64,000 nucleotides of DNA from positions 62,001 through 126,000 of the forward strand of contig JAHLKC010000081.1 of NCBI GenBank assembly GCA_025449115.1, read 5' to 3'. Shown piece by piece: positions 35,521 to 47,776 of this stretch. This DNA comes from Chytridium lagenaria. Taxonomy: Eukaryota; Chytridiomycota; Chytridiomycetes; Chytridiales; Chytridiaceae. The first letter of the stretch is position 1. Every line of letters starts with the position of its first letter. A program made the translations under genes and the position numbers. The notes under the pieces were generated by a model. That model was not told where the DNA came from. It was given only the letters and a program-made list of their open reading frames with translations, and ran no database searches.

Positions 35521-38500
35521 TCCATATCTTAATCACTTCACAACGTCGTATTAAATGTATATCCACGTTTGCTTTTTTTCAAAGCGTTTATCAACATATC
35601 TCGTATTCCAATTAGCATTTTTTGGCGGTATGTTATGCTTGAGTCTAGTACGTCACGGGTAACGTGTTAAACTCCCACTGTTATTTCCAATCCGTTCGAT
35701 TTGTAGTATCCCAATGTTTCAAAGCTTCTATCCGTTTTGCATCCGATTTTGCCGTTTTCCGCGTACCACGTCTTCGTCCATTCACAACGTCCATTATGCA
35801 TACCACGTTTTTTTAAAGCGTTTATCAACGTATCCTCTTACTCCAATTCGCATTTTTTGGCGATATGTTATGCGCGATCTAGGTCGTCACGGGTAACGTG
35901 TTAAACTCCACCTTAATATTTAATCCGTTCGATTTCCCAATGTTTTCAAAAGCTTCTATCCCGTTTTGAGTCGGTTTTGCGTTTTCACGGTACACGTCTT
36001 CATCCTTCCAACGTCGCATTAAATGCATACCACGTTTTTTTAAAAGGTTTATCAAGTATCTCTTACTCCATTACATTCTTTGGCGATTGTTCTGCGTGAG
36101 TCTAGTGCGTCACGGGTAACGTGTTTAACTCCACTTTTATTCCAATCCGTTCGATTTTCCCAATGTTTTCAAAAGCTTCTATCCGTTTTGAGTCCAATTT
36201 TGCGTTGGCACGCGTACGACTCTCATTTCTTCACAACGTCGCATAAAATGTATCTCACGTTTTTTTAAAAGCGTTTATCAAAGTATCCTCTTACTCCAAT
36301 TCGCATTCTTTGGATATGTTATGCGTGATCTAGATACGTCAGGGTAATGCGTTAAACTCCACTTTATTTCCAATCCGTTCGATTTGTATTCCAATGTTGT
36401 CAAAGCTTCTATCCCGTTTGAGTCCGATTTTGCGTTGGCACGCGGGACGTCTTCATCCCTTCACAAACGTCGCATTAAATGCATACCACGTTTTTTTAAA
36501 AGCGTTTATCAACGTATCCTCTTACTCCAATGCGCGAGTCTAGGCACGTGACAGGTAACGTGTTAAACTCCACTTTTATTTCCAACCGTTCGACTTTACT
36601 TCCCAATGTTTTCAAAGCTTCTATCCCGTTATCCGTCCGATTTTGCGTTTTCACGCGTACCACGTCTTCATCCCTTCACAACGTCGCATTAATTGCATAC
36701 CACGTTTTTTTAAAGCGTTGTATCAAAGTATTTCATCCAATTCGCATTTTTTGGCGGTATGTTTCGCGTGGTCTCGGTACGTCACAGGTAACGTGTTAAA
36801 TTCCACTCTTATTTCCGTTCCGATTTGTAGTTTCCCAATGTTTTCAACGGCTTCTATCCGTTTTGAGTCCGATTTTGCGTTGGCACGCGTACGACGTCTT
36901 CATCCCTTCACAATGTCGCATAAAAAGTATCTCCACGTTTTGTTTTATAAAGCGTTTATCAACGAATTCTCATTCAAATCGCATTCTTTTGCGGTATGTT
37001 ATGCGCGAGTCTAGGTGCGTCACGGGTAACGTGTTAAATTCCACTGTTATCTCCAACCCGTTCGATTTGTATTTTCCCAATGTTTTCAAAAGCTTCTATC
37101 CCATTTTGAGTCCGGTTTTGCGTTGGCACGCGGACCACGTCTTCGTCCATTCACAACGTCGCATTAAATGTATTCTCGTATTCCAATTCGGATTCTTTTG
37201 CGGTATGTTATGCGCGAGTCTAGGTGCGTCACAGGTAACGTGTGAAACTTCACTGTTTTCCAATCCGTTCGATTTGTAGTTTCCCAATGTTTTCAAAAGC
37301 TTCTATCCCGTTTTTGACTCCGATTTTGCGTTGGCACGCGTACGACGTCTTCATCCCTTCACAACGTCGCATTAAATGCATATCCACGTTTTTTTATAAA
37401 GCGTTGTATCAAAGTATTCTCATTCCAATTCGGATTCTTTGGCGATATGTTATGCTTTAGTCTAGGTGCGTCACAGGTAACGTGTTAAACTCCATTGTTA
37501 TTTCCAACCGTTCGACTTGTAGTTTCCCAATGTTTTCAAAAGCTTCTATCCCGTTTTGAGTCCGATTTTGCGTTCACGCGGACGACGTCTTCATCCCTTC
37601 ACAACGTCGCATTAAATGCATATCCACGTTTTTTTAAAAAGCGTTTATCAAAGTATCCTCGTATTCCAATTCGCATTTTTTGGCGGTATGTTGTGCGTGA
37701 GTCTAGGTACGTCACAGGTAACGTGTTGAAACTCCACGGTTATTCCAACCCGTTCGACTTGTTTATCCCAATGTTTTCAAAAAGCTTCTATCCCGTTTGA
37801 GTCCGGTTTTTGCGTTGGCACACGCGGACGACGTCTTCGTCCCTTCACAACGTCGCATTAATGCATATCCACGTTTTTTTAAAGCATTTATCAAAGTATC
37901 CTCATCCAATTCGTATTTTTTGGCGATATGTTATGCGTGAGTCTAGGTACGTCACAGGTAACGTGTTAAACTCCACTGTTATTTCCAATCCGTTCGACTT
38001 GTATTTCCCAATGTTTTCAAAAAGCTTCTATCCCGTTTTGAGTCCGGTTTTGCGTTGGCACGCGTACGACGTCTTCATCCCTTCACAACGTCGCATTAAA
38101 TGCATATCCACGTGTTTTTAAAGCGTTTATCAACGTATCCTCTTACTCCAATTCGCATTCTTTGGCGGTATGTTTAGCGCGAGTCTAGGTGCGTCACAGA
38201 TAACGTGTTAAATTCCACTCTTATTTCCGTTCGATTTGTAGTTTCCCAATGTTTCAAATGCTTCTATCCCGTTTTGAGTCCGGTTTTGCGTTTGGCACGC
38301 GTAGCACGTCTTCATCCCTTCACAACGTCGCATTAAATGCATACCACGTTTTTTAAAAGCGTTTATCAAAGTATCGTCTTACTCCAATTCGCATTTTTTG
38401 GCGATATGTTATGCGTGAGTCTAGGTACGTCACGGGTAACGTGTTAAATTCCACTGTTATCTCCAACCCGTTCCACTTGTATTTTGCCAATGTTTTCAAA

Positions 38501-40490
38501 AGCTTCTATAACGTTTTGAGTCCGATTTTGCTTGGCACGCGGACGACGTCTTCATCCCTTCACAACGTCGCATTATGCATATCCACGTTTTTTTATAAAG
38601 CGTTTATCAACGTTTCCTCTTACTCCAATTCGCATTTTTTGGAGATATGTTATGCGCGAGTCTAGGTACGTCACAGATAACGTATTAAATTCCACTGTTA
38701 TCTCCAACCCGTTCGATTTGTACCTTCCCAATGTTTCAAAAGCTTCTATCCATTTTGAGTCCGATTTTGCGTTGGCACGCGTACCACGTCTTCATCCCTT
38801 CACAAACGTCGCATTAAATGCATACCACGTTTTTTTTAAAGCGTTTATCAAAGTATTCTCATCCAATTCGGATTCTTTGGCGGTATGTTTTAGCGTGAGT
38901 CTAGGTACGTCACGGGTAACGTGTTAAATTCCACTATTATTTCCGTTCGATTTGTAGTTTCCCAATGTTTTCAAAAGCTTCTATCCCGTTTTGAGTCCGG
39001 TTTTGCGTTGGCACGCGTACCACGTCTTCATCCCTTCACAACGTCGCATTAAATGCATACCACGTTTTTTTAAAAGCGTTTATCAAAGTATCCTCTTACT
39101 CCAATTCGCATTCTTTGGCGGTATGTTTAGCGCGAGTCTAGGTGCGTCACAGATAACGTGTTAAATTCCACTCTTATTTCCGTTCGATTTGTAGTTTCCC
39201 AATGTTTTCAAAAGCTTCTATCCCGTTTTGAGTCCGATTTTGCGTTTTCACGCGTACCACGTCTTCATCCCTTCACAACGTCGCATTAAATGCATACCAC
39301 GTTTTTTTTAAAGCGTTTATCAAAGTATCGTCTTACTCCAATTCGCATTTTTTGGCGATATGTTATGCGCGAGTCTAGGTACGTCACAGGTAACGTGTTA
39401 AACTCCACTTTTATTTCCAACCCGTTCGACTTGTACCTTTCCCAATGTTTTCAAAAGCTTCTATCCCGCTTTGAGTCCGATTTTGCGTTAGCACGCGTAC
39501 CACGTCTTCATCCCTTCACAACGTCGCATTAAATGCATATCCACGTTTTTTTAAAAGCGTTTATCAAAGTAGCGTCTTACTCCAATTCACATTTTTTTGG
39601 CGGTATGTTATGCGCGAGTCTAGGTACGTCACAGATAACGTGTTAAACTCCACTGTTATCTCCAACCCGTTCGACTTGTACTTCCCAATGTTTTCAACGT
39701 CTTCTATCCGGTTTTGTATCGATTTTGCAATGGCACGCGGACGACGTCTTCATCCCTTCACAACGTCGCATAAAATGTATATCCACGTTTTTTTAAAAGC
39801 GTTTATCAAAGTATCCTCTTACTCCAATTCGGATTCTTTTGCGGTATGTTATGCGTGAGTCTAGGTGCGTCACAGGTAACGTGTTAAACTCCACTGTTAT
39901 CTCCAACCCGTTCGACTTGATCCCAATGTTTTCAACGGCTTCTATCCCGTTTGAGTCCGATTTTGCGTTTTCACGCGGACGACGTCTTCATTTCTTCACA
40001 ACGTCGCATTAAATGCATACCACGTTTTTTTTAAAAAGCGTTTATCAACGTATCCTCTTACTCCAATTCGCATTTTTTGGCGATATGTTATGCGTGAGTC
40101 TAGGTACGTCACAGGTAACGTGTTAAACTCCACTGTTATCTCCAACCCGTTCGATTTGTACCTTTCCCAATGTTTTCAAAAGCTTCTATCCGTTTTGAGT
40201 CCGATTTTGCAATGGCACGCGTACGACGTCTTCGTCCATTCACAACGTCGCATAAAATGTATCTCCACGTTTGTTTTATAAAGCGTTTATCAACGTATCC
40301 TCTTACTCCAATTCGGATTCTTTGGCGATATGTTATGCGCACGTCTAGGTGCGTCACAGGTAACGTATTAAATTCCACTTTAATATCCAATCCGTTCGAT
40401 TTTCCCAATGTTTTCAAAAAGCTTCTATCCCGTTTTGTATCGATTTTACACGCGTACCAGGTCTTCACCCCTTCATAACCTCACATTGCA
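35520..40490. repeat. Satellite array, ~240-bp unit, about 21 copies
   Basis: A head-to-tail array. The motif GTCTAGGTRCGTCAC recurs at about 37701, 37941, 38183, 38419, 38660, 38899, 39136, 39373 and 39618, spacing 236-245 bases, and can be followed from about 35646 to 40340. Landmarks of each unit in order: GTCTAGGTACGTCACAGG, TAACGTGTTAAACTCCACTG, CCCAATGTTTTCAAAAGCTT, GAGTCCGATTTTGCG, CACAACGTCGCATTAAATGC, CACGTTTTTTTAAAAGCG, CTCTTACTCCAATTCGCATT. Units in the left third are shorter (about 205-235) and more diverged; the right two thirds are more regular. Single-base variants are shuffled between units, indicating unequal exchange or gene conversion. Frames of 60-140 residues across the array are by-products of the repeat. 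Confidence 0.97.
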
Positions 40491-40961
40491 CCTCCACATG
40501 TAATCTCCAAATCGTTCATCTTGTTTCCATTCAACGTTTGTGTATGCCTGATACTTTTCATTGCATACTGAACCGTTACCATGTTGTAACAAGTCTTCCA
40601 TGTTGGCATACTCACCTAACACCGTTACCATGTTGAACAAGTTTTCAACGGTTGGAGATACAGATTCAATGAAGCTAAAGAAACTGTATGTGTAGAGAAA
40701 AGAAAGGACGGGCGGGACAAGCCCAAAAAACGGGATGAAACATAAAAACAGGATGACGATTCATTAGATAAAAGTGCGGGAAACAACAAAAAAACAAACA
40801 GGTAAGCGAAAAAACAAGTAAGCAAAAACGCAGCAAACGAGGAAGCAAAAAACAACCGAAAAACAAAACAAAAAGGAAACAAAAAAAACCAAAAAACAAC
40901 AAAAAACACTAGGCCCTTCTACAAAAAAAAACACGAAAAAATATATAGATATTCAACTCAT
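40491..40961. other. Satellite edge and A-rich 3' flank
   Basis: Two imperfect copies of ACCGTTACCATGTTGAACAAG (about 40570 and 40622) follow the array. A-rich sequence then forms the 3' flank of the minus-strand F-box gene. The Phe-rich open frame on the minus strand is low-complexity and not supported. Confidence 0.5.
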
Positions 40962-43619
40962 TCAAGAATCATCCACCTTAAATTTAATCACAACAGGTCC
41001 ATCCTCCACAAACTCCTCCACGCTCTGAATCCACCCCCCCTCAATCCCCTCCACCTCCTCCTTCCTCATCCAAAGCGTAACCCACATCCTCCTCCCCCCA
41101 CCCCCCCCTTCCCCAAAACACTTCCATCCGGCGCAAACCTAACCCCCGTCGAAGTCGTTTCACTTCATCCCCATCCAACAACGTCTGAAGGTCCATCGCA
41201 AAATTCACCATGGTCGTCGTGAACTGCGGTGGGGGCGTGAACGAGAGGTCGGCTTCGATCAGCGCGGGGAGACGGGGGAGGAGGTGGAGGAGGTGCGGGA
41301 GCGTGAGGGGGGCGTGGTGCGCGCCCAGAGGTGTTTTTAGCGTGGGGAAGGTTGGGGGTGGGAGGGAGGGGGGAGGGGGTTGTGGGGTGGGGACGCGGGG
41401 TTGTGCGGGAAGGGGAGGTGGAGGTGGGTGCTGGGGTAAGGTGATTTGGGGTATGCGGTGGAGATGTGTTAGGGTAAAGAGGTGCATCTGCTCATGAATG
41501 AAAATAAAAAATCGCGAGTTAGATATACACGTGTTGACCGCGAATCCCAACAGATATTGAAAGGGGAAAAGAGGATTCTCACCTCTTTGTGATGACGTTG
41601 ACAATGTCAACAATGCAGTGTCCACCATCTCCTCAACCCCCTCCTCTATTCCTGAACCCGTCATCCCAACATCCATCCCCACGTCCTCCTCACTCGCGTT
41701 CGACGTCTGGAAATCCGTCAACGTCTCTAACCCCACCTCGACAGCATGACCCCCAGAAAACGCCACCCCCTCAATACTCACCACCGTCTGCCTCTGCACC
41801 TCATTCGGCGCCCACGGCTCCTCCGCCCCCAACTCCACCTCCACCTCCACCTCCTCCTCCTCTTCTTCATTCTCCTCCCATCCTCCCCATCCTCTGCATC
41901 CTCCTCCTCCTCCTCCTCCTCCTTCAACACTCAACGCCTCAAACGCATTCCTCGCAACAACCCCTTCAACCCTCCACCCAAACACCTCTAAAAAAGGACC
42001 CCTCCCACAAGCCGCCACCGCCAAACTCTTCAAACCTCATCACAGGCACCCCGCTAAAAGTCCTCCAACCCCCTTTTCAACCTGAACCCACGACTCTGCA
42101 GCCCCCAACATCCCCCTCCCTTCCCCACCATACCCAGCAAACCTGCCCCCCCTCCAAGTCCCAACGCCCATAGACACCTCCTCCAACTCCTGAAACCCTC
42201 GCAAAGACCTACAGTTCTCGTGGGGTCACCAAGATGCAGCACCTTTAACCGTGGACACAGCGCAGCAACAAGACTCAAATCCGTATGTCCACACTCTATC
42301 CTCAGCACCGTCAGTGCCGGGCTTGCCGCAATCAACGGCACAACAGGATGGAGGATCGATGGATGGATGGATGGATCAATGTGATGAATGTCTAGCGTGG
42401 TGTTGGTGGCGTGAAAGGGGGTGATGGTGCCTGGTTTGGTATAGGACCAGACTCGAGGTGGATTCCCTGGTGTCCCCATCCTATCCCCATCAAGAAACTG
42501 TCCATCAATTCGTTGCATCCATTGTTGGAACGGCGTCACATTCGTCACTTTGATCATGTCATCATCACGTTCCATCTCCATCTCCATGGCCTCATCCACA
42601 ATAACATGATCATGCTCCATCGTCAAACCCTCATCTTTTATCCCATCCTCTTTACCACCACCACCACCACCAGTACCACCACCACTCGTCCCCCCAAAAC
42701 TCCTGCACACAACACGCTCTGGCCACCCCGTCCACGCTCTTGGTCCATTGACTCTTATGCTCAAAGCCTTCAACCCACCCTCCTTAAGTCCCTCGGCGAT
42801 CCCAGAACCATCCATCGCAAACCTCCCATCAGGCTTCACCCCCATCCGTCCATGCACACAATGCATTGTCCCATCCATTCTCGGTAGAGTCCGTCCAAGG
42901 ACATAGATTCTCAACCCTTGAACACCTCTCAAAAGTCGAGTCAACACGTCCATGACTCCATGGACGACATTTGCATCGTAGAAATCCTCCCCTCCAGTCT
43001 CCTCATAATAGTCTTCATGCCTTAGATCAGTGCGATGGTCCCATTCTTTCAATCGGATATTCAGGCTGATTGATTCAAGGCGTGGCGTGGAAAGGGGGGT
43101 TGGAAAGAGTTGACACAGGGTAGACGCTGACGTCCCTGGAATGTAAATTTCAAGTCCTTTGAGTTTCTCTATACGATCCCTGCATGCAAACACCTTCAGG
43201 CCTCTATCCAGTCCGCTGTTGGACATGCCCATCTGAATGAGTTTTGGGAGAGTCAGAAAGGAAGGAATGTTGAGAGAAGCACTGTGTGGGAGTTGCAGGG
43301 CCACGTTGCGCCATGTTTTGCAGACGGAAGAGAGATGGATTTCGTATGGGACGGTGCGTTTGGGTTGAGGTCTGGGGCGCGTAGAGTATGGGGATTTGAT
43401 GAATGCGGGGCCTGGAGTTGGAGTTCTTGCAGCGAGTTGTTGGTAGACGAGCCTCTCGCAAGGTGGGGGTTGAGAGGCAGTGATGCAAGATGGAGAGGGG
43501 AAGCAAGTGAGGATGGAGAAGATGGACAAGAGAAGGGATTCAGGCAGAGCGTTGATGTGGATGATGATGGTGCCATTATTATTCTGTCGTCCTTTATAAA
43601 GGTGGTCATCATCATTCAT
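40962..43619 (-). CDS. F-box protein
   Basis: Start at 43619 (MNDDDHLYKGRQ). The F-box begins NALPESLLLSIFSIL (about residue 23) and its last helix, SVCKTWRNVALQLP, is displaced by a 60-residue insert. Leucine-rich segments follow: LKVFACRDRIEKLKGLEIYI, LRIYVLGRTLPRMDG and LTVLRIECGHTDLSLVAALC, the usual LRR-like substrate arm. Breaks near 42040-42060 separate the 521-residue frame from LKSLAVAACGRGPFLEVFGW. An intron at about 41481-41581 (GTGAGAATC...CATGAG) and an indel near 41045 lead to the C-terminus EEFVEDGPVVIKFKVDDS with stop at 40962. Such proteins pick targets for an SCF ubiquitin ligase through Skp1; the target is unknown. Gly/Glu-rich inserts are encoded by GGA/GAG repeats. Confidence 0.75.
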
Positions 43620-44272
43620 CTTTATATATTTATGTTGTAATATGTAATTAATTATTAATAGTTAAATGAATTGAGCTGTTCTCTTTTTCAATATTATTAA
43701 TTATTTAATAATAGTTAATTAAATAGTTCAGATGTAGGTAATAATATGTGTGTAACAATAAGCAAAATAAACACATTCATCATCATCAGTATATATATAT
43801 AATAATATAATATAAATATATATTAAATAGAAACCATCATCATTCATTCATTCATTCATTATATAATATATAGGTATGGATATATATTGGATATATCATA
43901 GAATAGAATGGATATAGTAGAGGATAGAATAGAATATAGATATAGAATATAGAATATAGACATTATAGTCATCTGACTCATGGATCATTCCCCTATTCAG
44001 ATTCTTCTTTTATATATCCAATACATCTTTTACTCTCTCTCCTCTCTTATGTCTATATCATGTATCATATCTATCATATATATCATATCATATCATATTG
44101 TTACTCACACTCTTCTTCTTCTTTATTCTTCTTCTTTTATTCTTCTTCCATGATGATCTATATCTACTATTTACCATATTCATATCATCATCATCATCTC
44201 AAATTATGTTATTTACTGCATATATATATACTAATTATTTACTTACCATGTACTATGTACTCTTAGTCAGCA
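43620..44272. repeat. AT-rich region with simple repeats
   Basis: Microsatellite-rich spacer between divergent genes: (TA)n and TAATATAA runs near 43795-43830, CATT repeats near 43840-43860, and TAGAATATAGAA repeats near 43920-43960. It probably contains both promoters. No gene is seen. Confidence 0.8.
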
Positions 44273-45442
44273 ATGTCTCTGAAACCAAAGGGTCTCTTGC
44301 ACATTACATTCCTCAGGGGAAAGCATATCAAAAAGGGTTTTCTTCAAAGTGAGTTTATTATTATTTATATTAGTATTATATTAGTATTATATTACATGGT
44401 GTTATATTCTTTTATTGTATATATTATATTATTATTATATTGTTTATTATGTATTACTATATACATATTATTACTATGACTATGACTATCACTGATTTAT
44501 TACTAATTCATTACTAATTTATTTATTTAATTAATTATTATAATTTATAGCCTTGGCTGACTTTGGGGTCATTGACCCTTACATCATCTGCAGTCTCAAC
44601 AAGAGACCCGTAAGTCATTTCATTGTATATTCATATATTCATTCATTTCATAGACATCATCATATAATTATATAATTATTAACCAACAAGAATAAATAGG
44701 AAAAACCTGAACTCATCCAACCCTCGGATTCGGACCTTGCTGATCAAAACTCTATCCACAACCAAGACGAAGAAGTCCAACGCACCCATGCGGCAAGAGG
44801 CACTGAACCCATCTGGAACGAAAGGCTCACCTTTGTCATCATGCAGGTACTCACCAAAAAAAAAGAAAAAGAAAAACACACAAACACACCCGTCCTTTTT
44901 CATTACTCACTCACATATCTTTATTAAAAGCATATGGACACCATCTTTGTCGACGTCTTTGAAAAAGAACTCGGATCCGCTGATCACATGGGGAAAACTA
45001 CTCTCGATCTCAGCAAAGACAGTCTTAAAGACGAATGGATGAAAGGTAAAAAAAACCCTTCTACCACCTCTCTCTCTCTCTCTTCTTACACTTCTCTTTT
45101 ACTCATTCTTTTTCAAATAAATAGACATCTGGATCCCTCTCTACAACGACAAGAATGAAAAGCTTGAAGCCGAGCTCCAAATCGTCATTCACTTTGTCCC
45201 AACCGTACGTATTCATACCTTTTTTTATTTCTTTCTATTTTCTTATCATGTAACCACGTGTAAAAAAAATCACAACTCTAGACCACCATCGCGTACCTTG
45301 AACGCGAAGCGTCCGTCCTTTACGCTAAATTCAAGGCAAACATTCAGGCTCGCGTTCAAAAGGCGGCTCTGGACATTATCGATCAAACCGGAAAAAGTGC
45401 TGCCGACGCGAAGTCAAGAAAGCTTCATTGTTCCGTAAATAA
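44273..45442 (+). CDS. Small C2-domain protein
   Basis: Six exons with canonical sites: 44273-44348, 44551-44609, 44700-44845, 44931-45045, 45125-45204, 45282-45442. The C2 sandwich is clear: GLLHITFLRGKHIKKG, FGVIDPYIICSLNK (first Ca-loop Asp), TEPIWNERLTFVI, and DTIFVDVFEKELGSADHMG (DxxD-type loop), then DIWIPLYNDKNEKLEAELQI. A helical tail follows, EREASVLYAKFKANIQARV, ending KKASLFRK after a one-base break near 45410. Length is about 210 residues. C2 domains bind phospholipids, often with calcium. Loop 1 has Asp, and loop 3 holds only part of the five-acid set, so calcium dependence is uncertain. No membrane anchor is visible. Confidence 0.88.
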
Positions 45443-45853
45443 GCAAACTCCTTTTTCTTTTCCTTCCCTTTTTATTAAAGGATCAAGGATAGAAAAAAAA
45501 AGACTCGTTTTGGATCTTTCCTTTTTTCGGTTTTCTCACTGTTTTCCCCAATATTTTTTGTTCATTATGTTCCTCTCTTTATTTGCGTGTGTGTGTGAAG
45601 CCGATAAAACGTTGCGGCCTTTTTACGTATCTGCCATTTCAATTCTGTGATATCTTCAATATCTTGTCCTGCTTTTCAACATTACCAGTCCCCTCCTTCC
45701 CTTTCTGTTCTTATCGACCTCTTTCCCTCAAATAAATCTTTCCATCACCCCCCAAAAAAAACCCAAGTTTTTCATTCCCCCTCCTTCCACAAGCCCCACC
45801 AAATAAAGACGTTCAAACAAAAGCAACCACTCAAAGCTCCTCACTCCTCATCA
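45443..45853. other. Convergent 3' flanks
   Basis: T-rich then C/A-rich sequence between the C2-domain gene and the small minus-strand gene. No gene is supported. Confidence 0.4.
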
Positions 45854-46206
45854 TCACCCCATCTCCAACTCCTTCAACCGTCCTTCTGCCTTCCCCACCA
45901 CCCCAACGTTCCACATATCCCCATCCACAATCTGACAGTACTTGACCCATCTTGTTCCACGGCCTTTATCATGCAACTGGATGTACCATTCGCCATGTCG
46001 AAAGGCGACGGGACGGGTGAGGATGGAACGGGGAGGTGTTGTAGGGTCTGTGCAGAAGGATCTGTCGGTGTGGACAGCTAAGGGGAAAGGAGGTGAGTGG
46101 CGCGGGGAGGTTGACAAGTTGATGACCATGACTTACCTGTGAGGAAGGTGAGGATGATCAGGAAGAGTGTTGATGAAAAGAAACGTCGTTGTGTACGTGT
46201 ATCCAT
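45854..46206 (-). CDS. Small secreted protein
   Basis: Two exons: 46206-46137 and 46077-45854. The intron is GTAAGTCATGG...CCCCTTAG, 59 bases, phase 1. Exon 1 encodes a signal peptide MDTRTQRRFFSSTLFLIILT. The mature part (about 75 residues) begins near AVHTDRSFCTDP and contains FRHGEWYIQLHDKGRGTRWV with two cysteines. No family is recognised. Signal peptide plus clean splicing makes a real gene likely; it may be an extracellular or vacuolar peptide. Confidence 0.6.
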
Positions 46207-46835
46207 CGTACTTGGTATCGTTGTGGTAGATGGTTCAAGGGTTACTTTTTTTTGGGATTCTAATGTGAAAAGTTCTTATTTTTGGAGGAGGCAGCTATGC
46301 GAAACCTAACCAAAAAATAAATAAAATCACCTCTAATTAAAGTCACATCAAAACACCCCTTCATTATCATCTCATCATTGTGTTGACATTGGCGCGTTTG
46401 CGGGCGTTGCGGGACTAAATCCATCACACGACGTTACCGGCGCTCTTGGGAAGAGGTTAAAGAATATACAGGATACGCCATAACTGAATACAAAGATTCG
46501 GGTTGGCTAAATGTATTTGATTCATGTCGTTGATGATGCGTCAGTCTGCTGCACCGGTTTCAGGACAAGGCTTCAGTATTGCGGGCTTCACTCATGATTT
46601 CAAGTATTTTCATTACTGTAAACATGCCTTGCGATAACGGGTCCCACTAAGATTAATGACGATCGCGGATGAAGAGGCCATTATTTTTATTTTTCGATTG
46701 CGAGAGTTGAACGGGCAAGCTGTGAAGCATTCAAAAAGATGGAAAGGGGGTGATTTCAAAAGAAAAGTTTTGGCATTCAAGAAACCAAATTTTCTCATTG
46801 TCTTTTAATTAAACCCATCAACCAAAACTAAAGTC
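46207..46835. other. Divergent intergenic region
   Basis: Promoter region shared by the small secreted protein (-) and the SRA1-domain gene (+). No gene is supported. Confidence 0.4.
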
Positions 46836-47776
46836 ATGCAATCGCCCTTTGGAGGTCCTCCGATCTACAACGCCGCCGCCGGTGGTACTGCTCAACCCGC
46901 AACAACTCCAAGCTTCAGTCAACCATCTCTCCCTGTAAATACCTCCCCCCTGTTTCCAACGCCATTCATTTCCCACATTAACAATTAACCTCTTCTTCAC
47001 AGTACGGATCAGGCACCCTCCTCCCACATCCCCCTACGCATCCCCATACGCCTCCAACTCCCCCAAAACCCCGGTACACCTCCCCAACACCCCTCCTTCC
47101 CCCCCCCATCAACCCTCAACGGTCCCCCGCTTTCCAACAGCACCTCCCCCTACGCAAGCCCCAGCTTTCATCAAGACCCCCACAAGGACCCCACAAGGCC
47201 CGTCAGGCGGTATCCACTTTCAAGGCGCCGTTCGTGGAATCCACGGATGGAATGATCCACCCAACCTTATTGGCGTTGTGAGTAAAAAGGCGGCTGCAAC
47301 GCAACCGAATCCACCTGTCGCGTATGAGGGAGGGGCTGATCCTGGTTGATTGGATCAGCTATGGTCACCGCTATGACGGTTATCAAGCAAGCGGCAGTCG
47401 TTGATGTACGTTTTCATAACCTGTTTTTTTTTTGACATTCATTGACTCCCCCCCGTTTCTGTAGCCCTCTCAACGCCGCGTCGTGGAAGACACGGATAAA
47501 CGTCTTGAAGAACTTCTCGAACGTCTCGGTACCCAATCTGTCGCAGGTCCTGTTATGGCGCAACTCACAAAAGTGGCTCAAGGTAGATTCCCTCTTTCAT
47601 TAACTTTACTGATAGGGTTTTTTTTGCACGTAGCTATCAACAGTAGAGACGTTCCGGGAGCTTCTGCTGCTGCTGTGCAATTATCACTCCTCGCTACCGC
47701 TCATTCTGCAGAGAGTCGATGGATTTTGGGCGTCAAGAGACTTGTCGAATTGTATGCCAAGTTTGGAGGGAATTGA
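46836..47776 (+). CDS. Stand-alone Sec31-tail / SRA1-domain protein
   Basis: Exons: 46836-46934, 47003-47405, 47465-47582 and 47634-47776. The N-terminal half is Pro-rich (MQSPFGGPPIYNAAAGG), then HGWNDPPNLIGVVSKK, a motif typical of the Sec31 proline-rich region. The C-terminus is an SRA1/Sec31 helical domain: RRVVEDTDKRLEELLERLG, MAQLTKVAQAINSRDVPGAS and ESRWILGVKRLVELYAKFG. Breaks near 47205 and 47345 interrupt exon 2. Sec31 forms the outer COPII coat; the SRA1 fold also occurs alone in animals, where SRAP acts in nuclear regulation. There are no WD40 repeats upstream (the flanking gene is on the other strand), so this is a separate protein of about 255 residues rather than a Sec31 gene cut by the window. 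Confidence 0.82.

Noticed and set aside
35600..40480. Series of plus-strand frames of 60-138 residues (RESRYVTGNVLNST and similar)
   Set aside because: They are the same stretch of the satellite unit read repeatedly; frames break at homopolymers and unit length varies, with no start context or domain.
40625..40909. Phe/Leu-rich minus-strand frame resembling a membrane protein
   Set aside because: It comes from A-rich sequence with AAACAAACA-type repetition next to a gene's 3' end; composition, not a gene.
41589..42173. Long Pro-rich plus-strand frame
   Set aside because: Antisense shadow of the Gly/Glu-rich part of the F-box gene, whose own protein continues on both sides.
43780..43960. AT microsatellites as a transposon end or origin
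   Set aside because: Only simple repeats are visible; no terminal inverted repeat, target duplication or defined origin motif.
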